From Jannaschia pohangensis (GTDB lineage: Bacteria; Pseudomonadota; Alphaproteobacteria; Rhodobacterales; Rhodobacteraceae), in contig NZ_FORA01000008.1 of NCBI RefSeq assembly GCF_900113875.1, positions 18,358 through 82,357 on the forward strand: a stretch of DNA of 64,000 nt. Reading direction: 5' to 3'. Shown in pieces: positions 59,771-64,000 of this stretch (position 1 is the first letter of the stretch; every line of letters starts with the position of its first letter). Made by a program: the position numbers and the translations under genes. The notes beneath the pieces were generated by a model. The model was not told the origin of the DNA. It made no database searches and saw only the letters and a list, made by a program, of their open reading frames with translations.

Positions 59771-60172
59771 CGGTCAACTCCTTTTCGTTCAATGGCCATA
59801 GCCTGACAGAGGGGCGGGTTTGAGGCAAGACATCTGGCTGGATCCGGACGCGATCAGGTCGCGATGTCCGGCCAGGCCGCGTCCCCCCGTGCCCCCGCTT
59901 TTGCCGGTGCGAGGAACAGGTCGAGGGCGTCGGCCCTAGCCGAGATTTTGGCGGTCAGCGTCGCCGCCTTCCCCGACGGCGCTGTGTTCGCATGGATCGG
60001 CAAGAGCTTGGAGATTTGGCGCGAAAGACTGCAGAGAGGTCACGGATCAGGAGGTTTGGCACGCCAGGCCGTGTCAAACCGATAGGCCTGGCGGCGCAAC
60101 AATTTTACGAAATCGCAAAAGCGGGCATCGTACCGTCGCGTCCGTGCCGCCGACAACGACGGGCAAGACGGG
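59771..60172. other. Gene-poor gap between vgrG and PAAR gene
   Basis: 402 bp in which I see no convincing gene; short frames on both strands lack motifs and ribosome sites. An inverted repeat with 9-bp arms (CGCCAGGCC 60062-60070, GGCCTGGCG 60085-60093) may be a weak terminator for vgrG. Confidence 0.5.
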
Positions 60173-62236
60173 TTACTCCTCGCCCTTCTGCTTGACGCAT
60201 TCCTCCACCAGCGGAAGGCCCGCGTTGGCGGCCCCTTGCAGGGTCGGCACCTGGGCACCGCCGCCGCCGCCCATGCTGACCTGACCCTTGAGCCGGATCT
60301 GCGCCGCCTCGAGTGTGATGCCGGAGGCGTCGATGGTGATCTTTCCGCCCGGACCCTTGATGACGAACTTGTCGAAGGCCATCAGCGTGTGGGTCTTGGT
60401 GTTGTTGGTGATCGACTGGTTCACGTTCAGGACATAGCGGCCCTTGACCGTCTCTTCCCGGTTGCGACCGGTCTGGACCAGATGGTCGGCATAGATGTCC
60501 TGCTTGTGGATGTTGCCAACGACATGGACGTGGTCCTTGCCATAGCGTTCCTGCTGGTTCTGTCCGACCTGATAGATCACGTCGCGCGCGACGGTGTGGC
60601 GGGCGTCCTGGCCGATGGATTCGGTGTGGTCGCGCCCGATGCTGATCATCTTGTCGCGGCCGACCGATTCCGACTGGTCGCGGCCGATGGTCTTGTTTCG
60701 GTCATTCAGGATGTCGATCTGCTGATCCTTCTGGCCGTGCATGTAGATCAGCTCGCGGTCCTTCTCGTCCTCGAAGGTCAGCTCGTTGAAGCCGCTGCCC
60801 TGATGGGTGTCGGTCTTGAACACGGATTTCGTCTTGGCGGCCGGCAGCGGATAGGGCGGATCGTTGGCGCCATTGTAGACGCAGCCCGTGACGAGCGGCT
60901 TGTCGGGGTCGCCGTCGAGGAATTCGACCACGACTTCCATGCCGATGCGCGGGATGACCATGCCGCCCCACCCTTTGGAGGCCCAGTTCTGGCTGACGCG
61001 GCAGCGCATGGAAATGGCCTTGTCCAGGTCCCAGTGGAAATGCACCAGGATGCGCCCGTATTCGTCACAGTCGATCTCGCCTTCGCCCACGACCGTCGCG
61101 GTCTGCGGACCCTTCATCACGGGGGACGGGGTCTTGCGGTCGGGCACCATGGGTGCGCTGACGGGGCTGAGGACGTAGGTCCCGGAATAGGCGTATTCGT
61201 CCGCATCGTCGGTGGAGGTGCCGTAACCTTCGCTCAGATAACTGTGGCGCGCGACGAGGCAGAGCATCCGGGGATCGGTCAGCCCGGGTGCGGGTTCGCC
61301 GGTCAGCTCGACGATCATGCCGGCCTTGAGCGCGGTGCAGTCGCCTTCTGCGCGGAACCGCCGGTCATGGCCCCGCTCTTCGTCGACCCGGCGGCGGACG
61401 GTGCCGCGCCCCTCGCCCTGGGCCAGGTAGTCGCCGGGGTAGTCAAAACTTTCGATCTCGCCCTGCGCATAGGCAGCGTCGCCGGTCCGGTCGACCTCCA
61501 TCGCGGCATGCGGCATCTTGAAGTTGTAGTCGGTCAGGCGGATGGCGCCGGTCGTCAGATTGCGTTCGGGGTGAAGGGCCCAGAAATGCTCCTCGTCGGC
61601 GAAGTGGTGGCCATCGACACCGACGAACACGCGGGAGCCGCCGGGGATCGCGTCATGCGACTCCGCATCGTCGGTCAACACCATCGTGTGCACACCCGAG
61701 GCGTGGACGAAGTGATAGCTGATGCCAAAACGTTCCATGATCCGGGTGGCGAAGGCCATGTCGCTTTCGCCGTATTGGACCGTGTATTCCAGGATCGGAT
61801 AATCCTGGGTCAGCTTCATCTCCAGGTGCGGATTGCCCAGACCGGCATAGGGCGACAGCAGTTCCGTGAGGATCTGCGGGGCCGACATCGTGTGGAAGAT
61901 GCGCTGATTGCGCCGCCGTCCGGCCAGCCAGAACCAGGGCCGCAGCAACAGATCATAGCGGTTGCCCTGTTCGTCCGTGCCGGCCCATTTGACCTGGGTC
62001 ACAATCCCGTCGAAGAACCTCTCGCCGTGATTCTTGGTCTTCAGTTCGACCGTCGCATGGGTGCCGACAATCGAATCGAAGTCGATGTCGATGCCGGTGG
62101 CCAAAGCCTCCACGCGGTATTCGAACAATCCGTTCATTTTGTCTTCGCCGGTAAAACGCCTCAGGACGAGGGCATCCTGGCCGAGCGCTGTTTCAAGGCG
62201 GCCGATCCGCGAGCCTTGCCGAAATTGCTTGTTCAT
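60173..62236 (-). CDS. vgrG: T6SS spike protein VgrG (TssI)
   Basis: 687 residues from the ATG at 62236 with GGGAG upstream; the frame continues without support. The N-terminal gp27-like region contains GTHATVELKTKNHGERFFDGIVTQ. The gp5-like OB fold includes GWGGMVIPRIGMEVVVEFLDGDPD and TGCVYNGANDPPYPLP. A C-terminal beta-helix with IGRDQSESVGRDKMISIGRD-type repeats ends in a short Gly-rich tail (GGGGGAQ), so no large effector domain is fused. It forms the spike on the Hcp tube and receives the PAAR tip. It is the first gene of the cluster on this strand. Confidence 0.96.
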   Translation of the reverse strand: MNKQFRQGSRIGRLETALGQDALVLRRFTGEDKMNGLFEYRVEALATGIDIDFDSIVGTHATVELKTKNHGERFFDGIVTQVKWAGTDEQGNRYDLLLRPWFWLAGRRRNQRIFHTMSAPQILTELLSPYAGLGNPHLEMKLTQDYPILEYTVQYGESDMAFATRIMERFGISYHFVHASGVHTMVLTDDAESHDAIPGGSRVFVGVDGHHFADEEHFWALHPERNLTTGAIRLTDYNFKMPHAAMEVDRTGDAAYAQGEIESFDYPGDYLAQGEGRGTVRRRVDEERGHDRRFRAEGDCTALKAGMIVELTGEPAPGLTDPRMLCLVARHSYLSEGYGTSTDDADEYAYSGTYVLSPVSAPMVPDRKTPSPVMKGPQTATVVGEGEIDCDEYGRILVHFHWDLDKAISMRCRVSQNWASKGWGGMVIPRIGMEVVVEFLDGDPDKPLVTGCVYNGANDPPYPLPAAKTKSVFKTDTHQGSGFNELTFEDEKDRELIYMHGQKDQQIDILNDRNKTIGRDQSESVGRDKMISIGRDHTESIGQDARHTVARDVIYQVGQNQQERYGKDHVHVVGNIHKQDIYADHLVQTGRNREETVKGRYVLNVNQSITNNTKTHTLMAFDKFVIKGPGGKITIDASGITLEAAQIRLKGQVSMGGGGGAQVPTLQGAANAGLPLVEECVKQKGEE

Positions 62237-62474
62237 GGGGAAACTCCCGTAAAATAGCGACGGTTTTGACATAATAGTTGTCGCACCCCCGATGGTGTGA
62301 AGATACGCGGTTTGGCAGGTGACGCAACCGGTGCATTCGAAACCATTGTCCACAGGGGCGCGACGGATGGTGCTGCGGCGCAACAAGTCGCACGTGCTGG
62401 ATGATCTTTCATTGCAGCAAAGGCTCCGGAGCGTCACTTTGCAGCAAAACCTCTGCGATTTCAGGTGGACAGAT
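62237..62474. promoter_or_regulatory. Divergent control region between vgrG and the exported repeat protein
   Basis: 238 bp containing promoters for both directions by position. A direct repeat TTGCAGCAAA occurs at 62412-62421 and 62439-62448 (27 bp apart), just before the plus-strand gene; it may be a regulator site. Confidence 0.4.
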
Positions 62475-64000
62475 ATGATGATTCCCGGCCTTCGGTGCTC
62501 GACTGCAATTGTGACGCTTCCGCTGCTGGCGGCGCTGGCCATGCCCGTCGGGGCACAGACCCTGACATTCTGGGATATCGATGACGGGACAGCCGGCGTT
62601 CAGGGCGGGACCGGCACCTGGACGGATACCGGACAGAATTTCCTGACCGTCGGTCCGCCGGGCCCGCCCGAGTCGAACGACGCCTTCGTCAACGGTGAAG
62701 GTGTGAGCTTTGGCGGGACGGCCGGTACGGTGACGATTGCGGCTGGAACTTCCCCCGGCGTCAGCGAACTGCGCTTCACGGTCGACGGCTATGTTCTGAC
62801 CGGAGATGAGATCCGCAGCCAGCCGCCTGTGATCCCCGGGGGCGGGGCTGTCATCGGCCTCGAGGGGAGTGCCACGATCGAGAGCGATCTCGACGGCAGT
62901 TTCTCGGTAGAGACGCCGGATGGGCCGGGCTCGGGCCACACCCTGTTCCTGACCGGGACGAATGCCGGACTCGACGAACTCTCCGTCGGGGCGGATGTCA
63001 CCGTGGACGCGGTCGATATCGGCGGCAGGACAAACGTCGCAGCAGACGGCACGTTCCTCTATCGCGGCACGGTTGGTTCCACGCTTCCGGGTCCTTCGGA
63101 TGATGTGATCGTCAGCAGCGGGACCGTTCGGGCCGAAGATGCCGGCGCGGTGGTGGACGGTGACGTGGTTCTCAACGGCGGCGAGGCCTTCCTGCAGGGT
63201 CAGGTCGTTGACGACATCGATGTGAACGCGGGCGCTATCTTGACGGTCGAGGCCGGAAATGCGCTTGAGGTCGGCGATGAAGTGACGGTGGACGACGCAG
63301 GCAGCAGCCTTTTGGTGCGCGGCGATCTGACTGCCCTGGGGGCCGGTCCCCTGAGCATCGAGGCCGGGGCCGATACGACGGTTCAGGTTTTCAACGGTGC
63401 GACGGTCGAGGCGGACATCACAACGGGCGGCGCCCTGATCCTCGAGGGCGCGGCCGACGGTCTTGCGGATGTCACGGGTGACGTCGAGACGACTGGCGGA
63501 TCGGCTGACATCCAGGGTGATATCGAAGGTGACCTGACGCTTGGTGCGGGCACGACCGTGACCCAGACCGGCGTTCTTGCCGTATCGGGCGACCTGACGA
63601 ACGGGGCCGATGTCGTCACGACGGCAGACGTCAGCGCGGACTCGGTGACCAATACCGGAAGCCTCGATATCGATGCGGGCGTCCTGACGATCAACGGGAC
63701 GGATCCGCTGGACAACCAGGGCGTCCTCACCGTCGGCACACAGGTTGTCGGCGGCGTTCTCAATACCGGGACCGCAACGATCGAGGACGGTGGCGATGTC
63801 GACAACGACTTCGTCAACAGCGGTGCCGGCGCGATCGGCACGATCCTGGGCAACGTCGACGGCGATGTGCGCAACGAAGACGGCGGCACGCTGACCTTCG
63901 GCAGCCTCACCGACGACGGCGCGACGGTCGGCGGTAGTTTCACCAACCTCGGCACCGCCGAATTCCTCACCGCTGCCGGAGGCCTGACGGTCGTGACCGG
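62475..64000 (+). CDS. Large exported repeat-rich protein, autotransporter-like (3' end beyond window)
   Basis: The frame is open from the ATG at 62475 (a second ATG at 62478) to the window edge, at least 508 codons, with no stop. A signal peptide of about 28 residues ends GAQ. The rest is rich in Gly, Thr, Val, Asp and Ala with repeated short strand-turn units such as GGALILEGAAD, NTGSLDIDAG and NTGTATIEDGG, the pattern of beta-helical autotransporter passengers or adhesins. The diagnostic C-terminal barrel or secretion signal is outside the window. The gene is divergent from vgrG. Confidence 0.8.
   Translation, partial: MMIPGLRCSTAIVTLPLLAALAMPVGAQTLTFWDIDDGTAGVQGGTGTWTDTGQNFLTVGPPGPPESNDAFVNGEGVSFGGTAGTVTIAAGTSPGVSELRFTVDGYVLTGDEIRSQPPVIPGGGAVIGLEGSATIESDLDGSFSVETPDGPGSGHTLFLTGTNAGLDELSVGADVTVDAVDIGGRTNVAADGTFLYRGTVGSTLPGPSDDVIVSSGTVRAEDAGAVVDGDVVLNGGEAFLQGQVVDDIDVNAGAILTVEAGNALEVGDEVTVDDAGSSLLVRGDLTALGAGPLSIEAGADTTVQVFNGATVEADITTGGALILEGAADGLADVTGDVETTGGSADIQGDIEGDLTLGAGTTVTQTGVLAVSGDLTNGADVVTTADVSADSVTNTGSLDIDAGVLTINGTDPLDNQGVLTVGTQVVGGVLNTGTATIEDGGDVDNDFVNSGAGAIGTILGNVDGDVRNEDGGTLTFGSLTDDGATVGGSFTNLGTAEFLTAAGGLTVVT

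Noticed and set aside
59864..60085. Small plus-strand open frame in the vgrG-PAAR gap
   Set aside because: No ribosome site, no recognisable motif, and a frame composition like neighbouring shadows.
62237..62542. N-terminal extension of VgrG
   Set aside because: The ATG at 62236 has a good ribosome site and matches VgrG starts; the extension crosses the divergent promoter region.
1..64000. Insertion sequences, integrases, tRNA or rRNA genes
   Set aside because: No transposase or recombinase motifs and no recognisable tRNA or rRNA sequence was seen, although a covariance-model search could not be run.

Overview
The window is GC-rich, densely coded DNA with long ATGA-overlapping operons. The gene families present (TRAP and ABC solute uptake, a DnaA-like plasmid replicase beside parAB, DUF1036, MurR/RpiR and FCD-GntR regulators) point to an alphaproteobacterium, most likely of the Rhodobacterales (Roseobacter/Paracoccaceae group). 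No rRNA, tRNA, CRISPR array or transposase was recognised. The replicase-parAB-palindrome module in the middle suggests that the whole window lies on an extrachromosomal replicon (plasmid or chromid).

Layout. 1-3570 (+): the end of a lipid A phosphoethanolamine transferase gene, dgkA, and a two-component system, a cationic-peptide-resistance type operon. 3742-15439 (-): eleven tightly packed genes for uptake and oxidation of an amine or amino alcohol (N-formylglutamate amidohydrolase-like enzyme, TRAP transporter, glutamine-synthetase-like gamma-glutamyl ligase, aldehyde dehydrogenase, iron alcohol dehydrogenase, PotABCD-like ABC transporter), divergent from an RpiR regulator at 15554-16426 with an inverted-repeat operator between them. 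16435-23927 (-): pbpC and a giant alpha-2-macroglobulin, a periplasmic defence/repair pair. 24019-31459 (-): a sugar-type ABC transporter with a bicupin, HpcH/HpaI aldolase, alpha/beta hydrolase and RraA-like protein, divergent from a GntR regulator with a 16-bp palindrome. 32331-35976: DnaA-like replicase (-), parA-parB (+), five 18-bp palindromes (parS-like) and an AT-rich palindrome.

35978-43545: an envelope cassette. On the minus strand are ExbB, two ExbD proteins (one lacking the proton-carrying Asp) and a TonB-like Pro-rich protein, with two small exported proteins. On the plus strand are a DUF1036 protein, a peptidoglycan-binding-like protein and a fused M23 endopeptidase/lytic transglycosylase. 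43760-45883 (+): an ammonium transporter and an exported protein of unknown function.

45956-62236 (-): a type VI secretion locus in the order vgrG, PAAR, hypothetical, tagH(FHA), tssA, tssB, tssC, hcp, tssE, tssF, tssG, clpV, then a candidate lipase effector. TssJ, TssK, TssL and TssM are not in the window. 62475 to the right edge (+): the 5' part of a large exported repeat-rich (autotransporter-like) protein, divergent from vgrG.

How the parts may connect: the T6SS must cross the peptidoglycan, and the neighbouring Exb/TonB-like complex and bifunctional wall hydrolase could serve this or another envelope process. That link is inferred only from proximity.
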